Assembly: GCA_013054445.1 (NCBI GenBank)
Contig: JAAMPI010001507.1
Coordinates: 1 to 13,586 of the forward strand
Source of the DNA: Cudoniella acicularis
Taxonomy: Eukaryota > Ascomycota > Leotiomycetes > Helotiales > Helotiaceae
Length of the DNA stretch: 13,586 bases
Direction: 5' to 3'
The position numbers and the translations under genes are program-made. Under the pieces are notes generated by a model. That model made no database searches. It was not told the origin of the DNA and saw nothing but the letters and a program-made list of their open reading frames with translations. Below are positions 1-8,211 of the stretch, piece by piece (positions within the stretch are counted from its first letter, which is position 1; every line of letters begins with the position of its first letter).

Positions 1-1116
1 ATGTTCTTTTCTTTCCCTCTCTTCTTCTTCTTCAATAGCATCATCAACAGTATGGGGAACCGCATGAGGATCGCCTGAGCTCACACCCCCGTTCTGTGCA
101 AGCTTCTCCGCCTCCATATTTTCGCGTTTCAATTTCTGGTCTTTTTCCTCTTTGGTTGCAGCCTTCTGCTTGGTTTGCTTTTTGGCTTCTTTCTCATCCT
201 TCTCAAGTTGTTTCTTTTGGGCTTTTTTAGCCGCACGGACGAGTTCAGTCTCGGCCTGTTCTAGCTTCTGAAATATGTCATCTCGCTGATGAATCTTGTC
301 CAGGAGTTCATCGAATTTACGGTTGATCCAAATATTTCTGATTCCACCAGGGAAAACGTCATAAAGACCAGCGAGCGCTTCTTCTGTCAGCCACTTTTTA
401 GGTATGGCGCTGACCAGGACAGTCGTAGCAGAAGCCCTCAGACGATGCTCGGCAGACGTCAGATAATCTTGTCGCACTTTGATATACACACGAAGTTCCG
501 CAAAGAAAACCCCGCAGACCCAAATAATAACGAGTATCGCAAGAGTACAATGTGCCCAATAGCGTCGAGTGTTGGTGGGCCTAACATTTCCCCATGCCAA
601 TTGGTCCAGCCCAGTGACATCTGCGACGTTGGAAGTGTTCGTGCCTCCAAATTCATCGGCGTAGTGACTTCCCCTACCGCCAATGGAATTGAGAGGAACC
701 AGAATTGGCAGGATGACGACAGCCATAGGTATGAAGATTATGAGAAGGGTTTGTAGGTATCGGAGGAAAAAGTAGGCATCGAGACCGCATTTGTTGATTA
801 CTTCTCTATCTCGAAATCGGAATATGGCAGTAAGCCAACCCCACGGCGTTCGAGGAGGGGGTTCTGTTCGTTCTCGTTCGGGTACTAGATATGTTTTCGG
901 TTTGCTGTAAAATATTAGCGAACAACACTTTATCAACCCCAAAAGCAGCACAATGGACACTTACAAGATCCGTGCTAGTTTATCCTTCAGTAATATAAAT
1001 GCAAACATCTGCACGCCAAAAACGACCAGCGACGAAACCAGGGCCGTAAGGAAAGCCACAAGACTGATTCCTTGGGAACTCGAGGCGGCAGGTGCTGTTG
1101 AGGTCGTGTTCGACAT
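1..1116 (-). CDS. CSC1/OSCA-family calcium-permeable channel (RSN1/DUF221), N-terminal part, cut by window edge
   Basis: The gene has two exons, 1116..965 and 904..1 and beyond. The 60-nt intron has donor GTAAGT, branch CTAAT and acceptor ACAG. The 352 residues present lead straight off the left edge; the family usually has 800-1000 residues, so the pore helices are missing. The start is the ATG at 1116..1114 in a textbook context (GCCACCATGT). Hydrophobic segments lie at about residues 17-43, 95-122 and 168-192, matching the RSN1_TM domain. From about residue 193 the PHM7-type cytosolic domain begins (VLVSAIPKKW at 213-222, then FPGGIRNIWINR). Residues 262-325 are a Lys/Glu/Gln-rich, probable coiled-coil stretch, followed by a polyacidic run near 342-350. 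Fungal relatives are hyperosmolality-gated, mechanosensitive cation channels of plasma or internal membranes, or Rsn1/Phm7-like proteins of unknown cargo. The family call is firm; the exact role is inference. Confidence 0.93.
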
Positions 1117-1876
1117 GGTGGCCGTGAAAAAAGTCGTGTTTTTGAGGTTATCGAGACATGAAACTTGGTATTTGATCTGTCGTGGCCAGCAGTGGCAATC
1201 GGAAGGATTTAAGTGAGTATGCAGCCACAAAGCAATCGTTCAACAATGGGATTCAGAATAGAAAGATTTAAAAGAAGATATGATTCATATCAACCATAAT
1301 GTTGTCCCCAGCCCTTCGTCTTGGCCCGTTGCCGTGGCGTGAATAACCAAAAGAGACGATCCATGAGTTAGGCCTTGATTTGCTAGGTGTTGTCCTTGTT
1401 TCTCGCGCCAGGCGCTGGTCTTTTTTGATACACGCAGGGGTGCGCGGTGATTTTATTGGCCGAGGCTCCGTAGCGCTCGATCTCGCCTACGCGGCAAATA
1501 AAGGGAAATCTTCAGCTTGATTTGACATCGTCTTTCAAGTTTTGTTACAATAGCCGCCACGAGACGCTTTTCTTTATCCTCACCATCACTCGTTACTCGA
1601 GAGGCATTCTATTCTTGGACCTTTGTTGCACTTAAGTTGGGGATATTCGAGACAACGAAGCGTGACTAAGTTGCGATGCGGATCTTTCATTAGGTGGCGT
1701 GACGCCGTCATAACCAACCTCACCCAACCTTTTGGATTTCACCTTCAATGTCACCTTCCGGCGCCATTACGCCCATTTTTTCATTATAAGTCGCAGTTTG
1801 CTATTGCAAACCCGAAGCGAGTGCGGATTTCCGCCGCACCAAGGCTGTCCTCAAGATTCAGCCTCAAGGCGCTGAC

Positions 1877-2133
1877 GGGGCAATATCAGTTTCGAATGGG
1901 CTTGGGATAGGAATTACGAGGACCACCTCCAAAAACCTGAGGATTCCTATCCATACCATCGTTCATTGTTGCTCAAGCTTGAGCATTGAGTCATTGGAGG
2001 GGCAATTCCAGCTTTGCATACGCTCTTGTTGAGAATTGGGTAGGCTATCTAGCAATGCAATAAACTACAAGGAATTGCAAGACGCCCCGAAAGTACCCGA
2101 GAGTCGCTATCAATTTCATCATTCATTGTTCTT
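1877..2133 (+). repeat. Diverged direct duplication, non-coding
   Basis: Two stretches align over most of their length. About 1910-1972 and 2071-2133 both begin GGAATT and end in a shared TCATTCATTGTT-like tail (one has CGTTCATTGTT). Preceding each is a second matching block, GGGGCAATATCAG near 1877 and GGGGCAATTCCAG near 1997, so the units differ by an indel of roughly 40 nt. The copies are old and imperfect. No coding potential or mobile-element protein is seen. Confidence 0.5.
1970..1985. repeat. 16-bp perfect palindrome TGCTCAAGCTTGAGCA
   Basis: The sequence reads identically on both strands over all 16 bases, with no spacer. It sits between the two halves of the diverged duplication. 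It could be a dimeric regulator site or a cruciform-forming element; no binding factor can be named. Confidence 0.6.
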
Positions 2134-2368
2134 AATAGGATAATTTTTATTCGCTCGATTTGGATATTACTGGAACAACAATTCAACTTACCTCAACATT
2201 ATTACAAAATTTCCATTTGCTACAAACTGCAATGACAAGCAAAGACTTCGCATTGTAATAAAAAGCAACACCACACACAAGATCAAAGACTGTGCACAAT
2301 ACCTCAAAGTGAACCGCACCACGATTTAGTTCAGCTTGTGGACTTGCATGCTCCGAAGAATGGCATTG

Positions 2369-2486
2369 TTCCTATTGTCGATTCAACAGGCGAATGCTCC
2401 ATCCGGACTATAAAACAGGACAATAGGAATCCAGCCTCCTCATTTTTGCAAATGTAGGCGACAATAGCATCTGGCTACCTATTGTG
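2369..2486. promoter_or_regulatory. Promoter region of the first 2EXR gene: TATA box inside an inverted repeat with CTATTGT heptamers
   Basis: TATAAAA lies at 2409-2415. It is flanked by a perfect 11-bp inverted repeat: TTCCTATTGTC at 2369-2379 and GACAATAGGAA at 2419-2429. Two further copies of the core follow: GACAATAG at 2460-2467 and CCTATTGTG at 2478-2486. Downstream to 2745 the plus strand is pyrimidine- and CAA-rich like a fungal leader. It holds only one earlier ATG, a start-stop ATGTAG at 2452-2457. I infer transcription starting around 2440-2490 with a leader of 250-300 nt. Confidence 0.5.
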
Positions 2487-2745
2487 AGAGCATTTCAAGA
2501 TCCTCACCTAGTTTTTCCTTTTCCGTTTCTTATTTCATCAAAGTTAACTTTCGAGTTCAGCAACAACTCCATCAAACCCGTATTCAATCATACTTCAACT
2601 CCTTCAAATTACATCATTATCACAAGAGCAGCTATACCGCCTACCGCAAAGCCCTCACTTCTCCACTTCGGAAGCAAACGTTGCAACCAAATCAGCCATA
2701 CCACTAGACTCGACCTCAGACTCTGTAATTTTCGAAGTTTCAGGC

Positions 2746-3723
2746 ATGGCAGCATTTTCTCAAACTGCGCTGGCAATGCCACCTACGCAAATCCCATACC
2801 TGATGATTGTTAAAGCCTCCATTTTGGCAGTTCCAACAACAATCCCGACCATGGTATCGTCTACTCTGAAGACAGAACCATTCATTTTCAAAGGCTCGGA
2901 TTGCAAGCCCAACTCGCAGCTTCAGGTGTTCCTTCCGGATTCTCCTCAAGAGAGAATAAACCACCTTTTTCGCTTACCGCTGGAGCTACGCCTTATGATC
3001 TGGAATTTGTGCCTTCTGTCGCCAACAGGGCTTGTCGAACCAATTGACCGCAAACTTGCTTATTACCGTCAAATGCCAAAGAGCAACTCACCATCCGGAC
3101 CCCAATTCTACCTCATTTATCAAGAAGACAACAGTGATTCTTACCTAACTCTATCACTCTTGCGGACATGTCGTCAAATCTGTGAAGAAGCTTTCCCTCT
3201 ATTCTGGAAAAAGAACACCTTCCTCTTCAACTCGCCTAGCGGCTTCCTAAAATTCAGTACGCAAAAAGTACGATTTGCAAGTCAATATATCACCTCTCTT
3301 CACCTCAACATCGCCTCTTTTCAAGGAACCGCATTAAATTATCTGGAGAAAGTCGCTGATTCACTTACCAAACGAAGACCTTCTGAGAGTGCATTTTGTC
3401 AGCTCACTCTTGCTCTCCAAGAAACCGAAATTGTGCGCCTTTTGGTGGATCACATTTCTGGAGACCTGAGAACCGAAGAAGCCAGAATAAGCGATCGCTT
3501 CGTCGATTTGGAGAGAATCTTCAGAAAAGTGGCGCAAGGCCTCTTTGATAAGGTGCTTCATGTGGAGTGCACACCGACAGGAGGGGTCGATGGAACAGAT
3601 GCATTTGTAGAGGAAATATTGGAAAAGGTTATCTCCATATTGGCTGGAGCGCTGGGCGGCAAGTGTTTCTGGGGGTCGGACTTGGTTTATGATGGCTTTA
3701 TGGAGGCTAATGACGCTTTCTAG
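2746..3723 (+). CDS. 2EXR-domain (F-box-like) fungal protein, copy 1
   Basis: A single-exon gene of 325 residues. The 2EXR signature LPLELRLMIWNLCL is at 77-90, followed by LSPTGLVEP at 91-99. A second conserved block, SLLRTCRQICEEAFPLFW, is at 137-154, with NTFLF just after. Near the C-terminus GGKCFWGSDLVYDG (304-317) matches the equivalent place in the next gene. The family is large in Pezizomycotina and resembles F-box proteins, but its function is essentially unknown; no catalytic motif is visible. The start is the first ATG after a leader that otherwise holds only a start-stop ATGTAG. An internal ATG at 2851 (residue 36) has an excellent context (GACCATGG) and would remove a Thr/Pro-rich segment; either is possible. 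A polyadenylation-like AATAAA follows the stop by 13 nt. The next gene is a tandem paralogue. Confidence 0.85.
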   Translation: MAAFSQTALAMPPTQIPYLMIVKASILAVPTTIPTMVSSTLKTEPFIFKGSDCKPNSQLQVFLPDSPQERINHLFRLPLELRLMIWNLCLLSPTGLVEPIDRKLAYYRQMPKSNSPSGPQFYLIYQEDNSDSYLTLSLLRTCRQICEEAFPLFWKKNTFLFNSPSGFLKFSTQKVRFASQYITSLHLNIASFQGTALNYLEKVADSLTKRRPSESAFCQLTLALQETEIVRLLVDHISGDLRTEEARISDRFVDLERIFRKVAQGLFDKVLHVECTPTGGVDGTDAFVEEILEKVISILAGALGGKCFWGSDLVYDGFMEANDAF

Positions 3724-3736
3724 AAGCTGAACTGCA

Positions 3737-3742
3737 AATAAA
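3737..3742 (+). terminator. Polyadenylation-like signal AATAAA after 2EXR copy 1
   Basis: AATAAA begins 14 nt after the last base of the TAG stop. That is close for a fungal signal; a second AATAAA at 3999-4004 is an alternative with a longer 3' UTR. Confidence 0.35.
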
Positions 3743-4209
3743 TATTGCGTAGGATAGCCAGAGCAAGTGGTCTCTTCTGACAGCGAGCGGCAAATGTTAC
3801 CACTTGGATCCATGGTCTGGGAGGAATCGGTGATTTGGATGTTCAAAATATGGATACACAACGAATTATCACATTTTCTCCCAATTGCCCGCATCCATTC
3901 AACCTTCGCCAGAGTGATTGTTCTCCACGCCCATCTCACTTTTGAAGTGTAGTCCTTGTCGCAACTAAATAGTGAAATCAGAGCGATTTATTTCGAAAAA
4001 TAAAACTTCTGTATATTTTCATTCCCTTCCCCAACCCCGCCCCTCTCCCATGCAATCATGCTTATGCTAGTTCTCTACCCCTCATATCCCTTGTGATAAA
4101 TGGTGAAATCTTTATATTGAGTACCCCGCGTTATGACTTTTGCGTCAACCGGGCAAGGTTCGGGCCGCAATTTCGGCAAACCCACTGGGGTCACTTCTCC
4201 GACAACCTC

Positions 4210-4218
4210 TATTTAAAT
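4210..4218 (+). promoter_or_regulatory. TATA-like box (TATTTAAAT) of 2EXR copy 2
   Basis: TATTTAAAT lies 54 nt before the proposed start codon and contains the palindrome ATTTAAAT. It is followed by a CT-rich block and CAACACCAACC-like sequence, a usual fungal start-site and leader composition. There is no ATG between this box and 4272, which supports that start. Confidence 0.5.
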
Positions 4219-4271
4219 TTCCAGCTCTCTCAACACCAACCATCACCTCACGACACACACAATCCCCTTCA

Positions 4272-5180
4272 ATGCCAACAGGCTTCCTCTCCCTTCCACG
4301 CGAACTACGCGACGAGATCTATCATCTCGTGTTCTTGTCCCCGAATGGTCTAATCGAAATCCACAAAGTCCCTTACAAATCCAAGAATATCGATGAACCA
4401 CCATCCACAAAATTGAAAGATGCATCAGTCCGTCGAGTCAGGGCTGCGAACGCGATAGCAAACAGGCGATTCAGAATCCTCCTAGACCCTCCCATCATTG
4501 CCAATCGATCCTCCACGCAGGAGAGATCGCGCATCGAAATAGAACCACCAAGTCAACAATACACGTCCCTCTCCCTCCTACGCGTCAATCGCCAAATTCA
4601 CGATGAAGCGCAAAACCTCGTTTGGGAGAATAACACATTTTACTTCTCGCCCTTCGATCCCGTCACCCCCTACAACATGATCCCTGGCGCCATTAAAGCA
4701 TTTAAAAGCATGGGACAAACATCTTCACGCAGAATTACAGCCATCCGACTCAAGATGGGTTATCGAGATAACGACTTCACACATTTACGAAAAATAGTCC
4801 CGATGCTTGCATCCCGCTCTCGTTACGGAGCTTTTAAACGATTAGAACTGGAGATGGCGTCTTTGGATTTCTTGACATTAGCCAGAAAATATTGTCTTAC
4901 AATGCATACGGACCGGGAACTGTGGTCATGGTCGTTCAATGAGAACATGTTTGGAGGTTTAAGAGGGAGTGGGTTTCAAAAGTATGTGAAAATTTTAGAT
5001 GGTTCTTGGAAAAGTTGGAGTGGTTGGACTTTGGATACTGCAGAGGACTGGGTGGATGAAGCGCTTAGGCAGCTGCATTTGGCTGTTGGGGGAAGGCTAT
5101 ATGTGGGAGATACACTAATTTGGGAGGACTCTGAGAGGATCAGTGATACAAGAGTTCTCAATCCTTGGGACAGGGGCTGA
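4272..5180 (+). CDS. 2EXR-domain (F-box-like) fungal protein, copy 2
   Basis: A single-exon gene of 302 residues that begins almost directly with the 2EXR motif: LSLPRELRDEIYHLVF at 6-21, then LSPNGLIEI at 22-30. The second family block, SLLRVNRQIHDEAQNLVW, is at 101-118, with NNTFYF at 120-125. The C-terminal GGRLYVGDTLIWEDS (273-287) corresponds to GGKCFWGSDLVYDG of copy 1. Between the first two blocks it has an extra Arg/Ser/Pro-rich insert (about 40-95) unlike copy 1. The ATG at 4272 is chosen because it is the first after a TATA-like box. The frame is open back to 4140, but only from a TTG codon. Function is unknown; the family is often multicopy, and the arrangement with copy 1 points to an old tandem duplication. 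Sequence divergence is high, so the copies may differ in partner. Confidence 0.87.
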   Translation: MPTGFLSLPRELRDEIYHLVFLSPNGLIEIHKVPYKSKNIDEPPSTKLKDASVRRVRAANAIANRRFRILLDPPIIANRSSTQERSRIEIEPPSQQYTSLSLLRVNRQIHDEAQNLVWENNTFYFSPFDPVTPYNMIPGAIKAFKSMGQTSSRRITAIRLKMGYRDNDFTHLRKIVPMLASRSRYGAFKRLELEMASLDFLTLARKYCLTMHTDRELWSWSFNENMFGGLRGSGFQKYVKILDGSWKSWSGWTLDTAEDWVDEALRQLHLAVGGRLYVGDTLIWEDSERISDTRVLNPWDRG

Positions 5181-5320
5181 GGTGCATACTCAATACTCGG
5201 CTTTCACGATTTCTAGCCTCTAGAGCGGGACGGATTGCGGTCCATTTGAGAGGGCTCTTATTCCTCCGCAACTCTCGAGGCTCTGCATCTTCAAACCGAT
5301 ATCATATTTTGGCAGGTCGG

Positions 5321-5623
5321 GACTCCCTCTACTTATTCCAGTGGTGGAATTCCCAACTGCGAGAAGTGAAAAGGGAATCAGCCATCCATATAATGGTAAC
5401 ACCTCTCCTGTTTTCCCAGCCAGGTCTAACCAAGGGCCTAGGCTAGGTTTGGAGAAGAGATATCGGCGTATGACTCCAGATGGTTAACTTACCAGCTGTG
5501 GCAGGTAAATGGCGTACGCAACTGGTAAAGGGGAAATCCCAATTACATACCAGCGATGGCGCTCTTGTTATCCCAGCTAAGCCTAGCCAAGGGTCTTGTC
5601 TAGGCCTGGAGAAAAAAACATCG
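5321..5623 (+). repeat. Degenerate tandem duplication, unit about 155 bp
   Basis: Copy A (about 5321-5465) and copy B (about 5472-5623) share the same landmarks in the same order. These are GACTCC, ACTTA followed by a GTGG core, CAACTG, a purine run, CCCAGC, CCAAGGG, CTAGG, TGGAGAA and ATCG, at offsets of 151-158. In the best 51-bp block (5415-5465 against 5572-5623) I count about 12 substitutions, mostly transitions. No protein is encoded. It may be a small non-autonomous element or a local duplication. Confidence 0.55.
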
Positions 5624-5725
5624 AAGATTCTCGTCAGATTCTACATACGGCAGAGTCGTGGCTCATTGTGTTCCTGCGAATCTGACATCTAACTCTGCAC
5701 TCCAAAATCGAAAGAGAAATATACA

Positions 5726-5884
5726 TATATAAGCAAGGACGAATTCCAAACCTCAAAGTTTCATCTTCTCCCTATTCCACAGACAGATTTGATTCCAACA
5801 TTCATTTCCCTTCAATCCCTCACATAGTATATTCGGGCCTTCACCATGAGCGAAAGTTTGACGTTACACGCTATAATTCTTTAA
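5726..5884 (+). promoter_or_regulatory. Apparently orphan promoter and leader with a 12-codon ORF
   Basis: TATATAA at 5726-5732 is followed by a typical pyrimidine-rich fungal leader. An ATG at 5846 sits in a strong context (TTCACCATGAG). The frame encodes only 12 residues (MSESLTLHAIIL) before TAA at 5882-5884. Beyond it lies the 3' end of the minus-strand reductase gene. No good donor site inside the mini-ORF would extend it. It may be the leftover front of a gene lost to rearrangement, a lncRNA promoter, or chance. Confidence 0.35.
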
Positions 5885-5946
5885 CAGCCTTTCCCTTTTC
5901 TAAATACAGTTCTACTACTTGTCTCATTCTCAAAAATCCCAATAAT

Positions 5947-7104
5947 CTACTTGATTCTATACACAAGCTTCTTTCCTCGCACCTCTCCCTTCCTCAAGTT
6001 ATCCAGTCCAAGAGAGATACCCTCCAAATCACCATCCCTCACCTCAATAGGAATAGGCACCAACTTCTTCTCCTGCAACAATTTCGCACTCAATTGAACA
6101 TGTTTGACCCCAAAATCGAAGTCGTCCTTCTTTGCAGCGAACTCATGAGGGCCAAAGAAGAATCGCTCTCCAATCCCTGTGTAGGAGAGAGTCATGGTAT
6201 TGCTGATGTTATCTCTTGGGTTGGGGAAGTCAGTGACCGGCAAGGTTGCCGTGTATTTTCCGCCAGAGTGCGACATGGCTGGACTGCAGATTGCTGCGGA
6301 TGAAGCTGTGGAAATGCAGTCAAATACATATTGCAGCTTGCCGTTCGTGGCGGCGAATATGTCTTGTGCGCATGTTGGCGATGAGTAGTCGAAGACTTCA
6401 GTTGCGCCAAGAGATTTGAGAAGCTCGTTGTGTTGAGGTGAGGCAGTGGTATAAACTGTATAGCCAGAACTTAAAAAGATTTGTTAGTACGCCTTTTCAT
6501 GAGAGGCCCGGAACTTCATTTTGCTTACAGTTTCGCGAACTGAATGGCAAGCAAGCCGGTGGCAGTGCTTCCACCATAAATCAAAATTGGGATAGGCACT
6601 GCGCTTGGAGAAAACGGTGGTAGAAGACCGAGAGATTGGTAAAGTGCTTGCCCGACAGTGAGCGTGCCGAGGTTGAAAGCAGCTGCTTCTTCAAATGAGA
6701 TATTGTCAGGAATCTTCATCTGAATATCAGCCTTGGCAGTGATGTATTGAGCGAAGGCTCCGTCCTCATGGTGCAAACTGTTTGCTGCAAATCTTTGTTA
6801 GCTTTTTGCTCAATTCTTCCGAGGAAACTGACTTACTGCCATGAACGACTCCAGAAACTCGGTCTCCTTTTTTGAAGCCAGAAGTGACAGCACTGCCAAC
6901 TTCTTCCACGGTTCCGGCATAATCAGTCCCAACGAGTGCGCCTTTCTCGCCGAACCAGTCAATGTGGTTCCAATCCGTGGGATTCAAAGCCACAGCAACA
7001 ACTCGAATAAGGAGGTAGTCATCTCGCAGCTGAGGAATTGGGAAATCCGAAACGACTTTGGCTGTGCCGTGACTTTCTACAACGAGAGCTCTTTGTGTAG
7101 ACAT
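5947..7104 (-). CDS. ToxD/LovC-like trans-acting enoyl reductase (MDR superfamily)
   Basis: Three exons, 7104..6837, 6784..6529 and 6469..5947, give 1047 nt and 348 residues, a normal family length. The introns are 52 nt (GTAAGT, branch GCTAAC, acceptor GCAG) and 59 nt (GTAAGC, acceptor TTAAG). The N-terminal GroES-like domain shows [10 protein letters not shown] (40-49), [13 protein letters not shown] (58-70) and GDRVSG (80-85). The Rossmann part carries the nucleotide-binding motif YGGSTATG (159-166), then [10 protein letters not shown] and YVFDCIS. This replaces the usual GxGxxG and fits NADPH binding in this subfamily; no zinc-ligand pattern is seen. Family members reduce enoyl intermediates in trans for polyketide synthases with a defective ER domain (the lovastatin LovC type), or act as stand-alone quinone or enal reductases. 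It is divergent from the MFS exporter and shares a 1.1-kb gap with it. No polyketide synthase is in view, so the pathway is unknown. Confidence 0.92.
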
Positions 7105-8211
7105 GTTGAAGGAGTAAAGGTGGCTGTTAATTTTTGAGGAATTGGTATAAAGACAAGGTATTGTTTGAAAATGATGAGAGAGGAAGACACTTGCGGGAAG
7201 TCGAGGTTTTAATTGCGAGTTTTTGTTTTAACTCCTACGTAGGATTGCTGACCTGTCAGTCTAATCGCCGATTGTTTACTAACTTATTACATACAGAAAT
7301 TACTAGCGTGCAATATTGTCGAGCCTGTGGGCCAGGCCCCTGGTCCCTGCACAAATCGGTAACAGGGACAGTAAGGCAGAAATTCGTTCTAGAAAAATAA
7401 ATCTCGTGCTAATTTTCTTCTAGGGATGGTATGGGGTGGGTCGTGCCGCTACTACGTTCCGCCTCAGGTACGAAAGAGCCTCCGTGGCGTATATTAACGC
7501 CGACGTCTTACTCAGCTTCCTTCGGACCAACAAACGATGCCTATATATCCTTGCATTATACGAGTACCATTAATTATTACGGAAAATATCCTTACGACAG
7601 ATTTTCATTTAGCCTCAGATCTTGAGTGTGGAGCCGAGCTGGACGATTACGAAGGATGCGCGACATGGTCCAGCCCTAGGGTGCTGATCTTATATCATGC
7701 TATGACATGCATACCGGTATATTATATTCCATCCAGCTGGCTGGCACGCTACCCACCTGGATCAGCAAGCATCGGATATTAGCGTGAGAGCTTGTGAAGG
7801 GTACGGCTTAATCCCAGGAATCTTACGCAAAATGCGGCGTTTTAATGGTGCTATGGAGTAGCTTCGGTGATAAGTTCAGAGCGTTCAAGCAGTGCCGCAC
7901 AACATATTGTGTAAGCGTTGTACCAAATGTTGCAATTGTAAGCTGCCTTTCACGATGTTAATTTGAAATCCGTCAGGAATGTGTTCTACCTAGGCAATTA
8001 ACACCGAAAAATCAACGTGTCCATTTCGAACTTTTCCAAATGGCAAAAGGAGCTGAATGCTGTTCAGCTTTTGCATGAAAAAGGAGTCTTCGCCAGTTTC
8101 TTAGGCTTTCATCAAATCATAATTTTCATTCATTGATTGCAAGTCTACCAGCAAGGCTATCTTTTCCTTCGGAAAATCATACTAGCCCAAACACTTGCAT
8201 TCATCTGTTCA
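7105..8211. other. Shared intergenic region between divergent reductase and exporter genes
   Basis: No gene is supported; the two frames near 7431-7625 and 7537-7782 look like chance. Small structures seen are as follows. GTCCCTG and CAGGGAC pair across 13 nt at 7343-7369. TGCTGATC and GATCAGCA pair across 71 nt at 7682-7767. The 10-bp palindrome ATACCGGTAT lies near 7709-7718. A hairpin lies at 8043-8074. A reversed CCAAT box at 7141-7145 is only about 37 nt from the reductase start, closer than usual. A short ORF, MKKESSPVS, at 8075-8104 could be a uORF of the exporter if transcription starts before it. Confidence 0.5.
8043..8074. repeat. Strong hairpin upstream of the exporter gene
   Basis: GCAAAA plus GCTGAA (8043-8048 and 8052-8057, separated by a 3-nt bulge) pair with TTCAGC plus TTTTGC (8063-8074) across a 5-nt loop. 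That gives 12 base pairs. It ends 137 nt before the exporter ATG. It has no T tract and, in a eukaryote, is not a terminator; it could act in the leader RNA if transcribed. Confidence 0.45.

Larger units (their letters stand above)
1117..2408. other. Long intergenic region, no convincing gene
   Basis: No open frame here has coding character. The longest, 1623-1910, has no recognisable domain. The CSC1 promoter should lie in its left part; a CCAAT box (minus strand, 1459..1455) sits about 340 nt upstream of that start codon. The right part carries a decayed duplication, a 16-bp palindrome and the first CTATTGT heptamers, listed separately. A short inverted repeat (GTTTGC, 4-nt loop, GCAAAC) is at 1797-1812. 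Confidence 0.6.

Noticed and set aside
289..756. 155-codon plus-strand frame inside the channel gene
   Set aside because: The opposite strand encodes continuous CSC1-family sequence through this region; this frame is its shadow.
1623..1910. 95-codon plus-strand frame in the left gap
   Set aside because: No recognisable domain, no coding-like composition, and it overlaps a decayed non-coding duplication.
3361..3939. 192-codon minus-strand frame opposite 2EXR copy 1
   Set aside because: It overlaps the coding sequence of a recognisable 2EXR protein, shows no domain of its own, and its product is Cys/Ser-rich shadow-like sequence.
4140..4271. 44-codon extension of 2EXR copy 2 upstream
   Set aside because: It would start at a TTG codon and span the TATA-like box; the first ATG is at 4272.
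7431..7782. Two overlapping short frames between reductase and exporter
   Set aside because: Neither resembles a known protein, and they overlap in different frames without splice signals.
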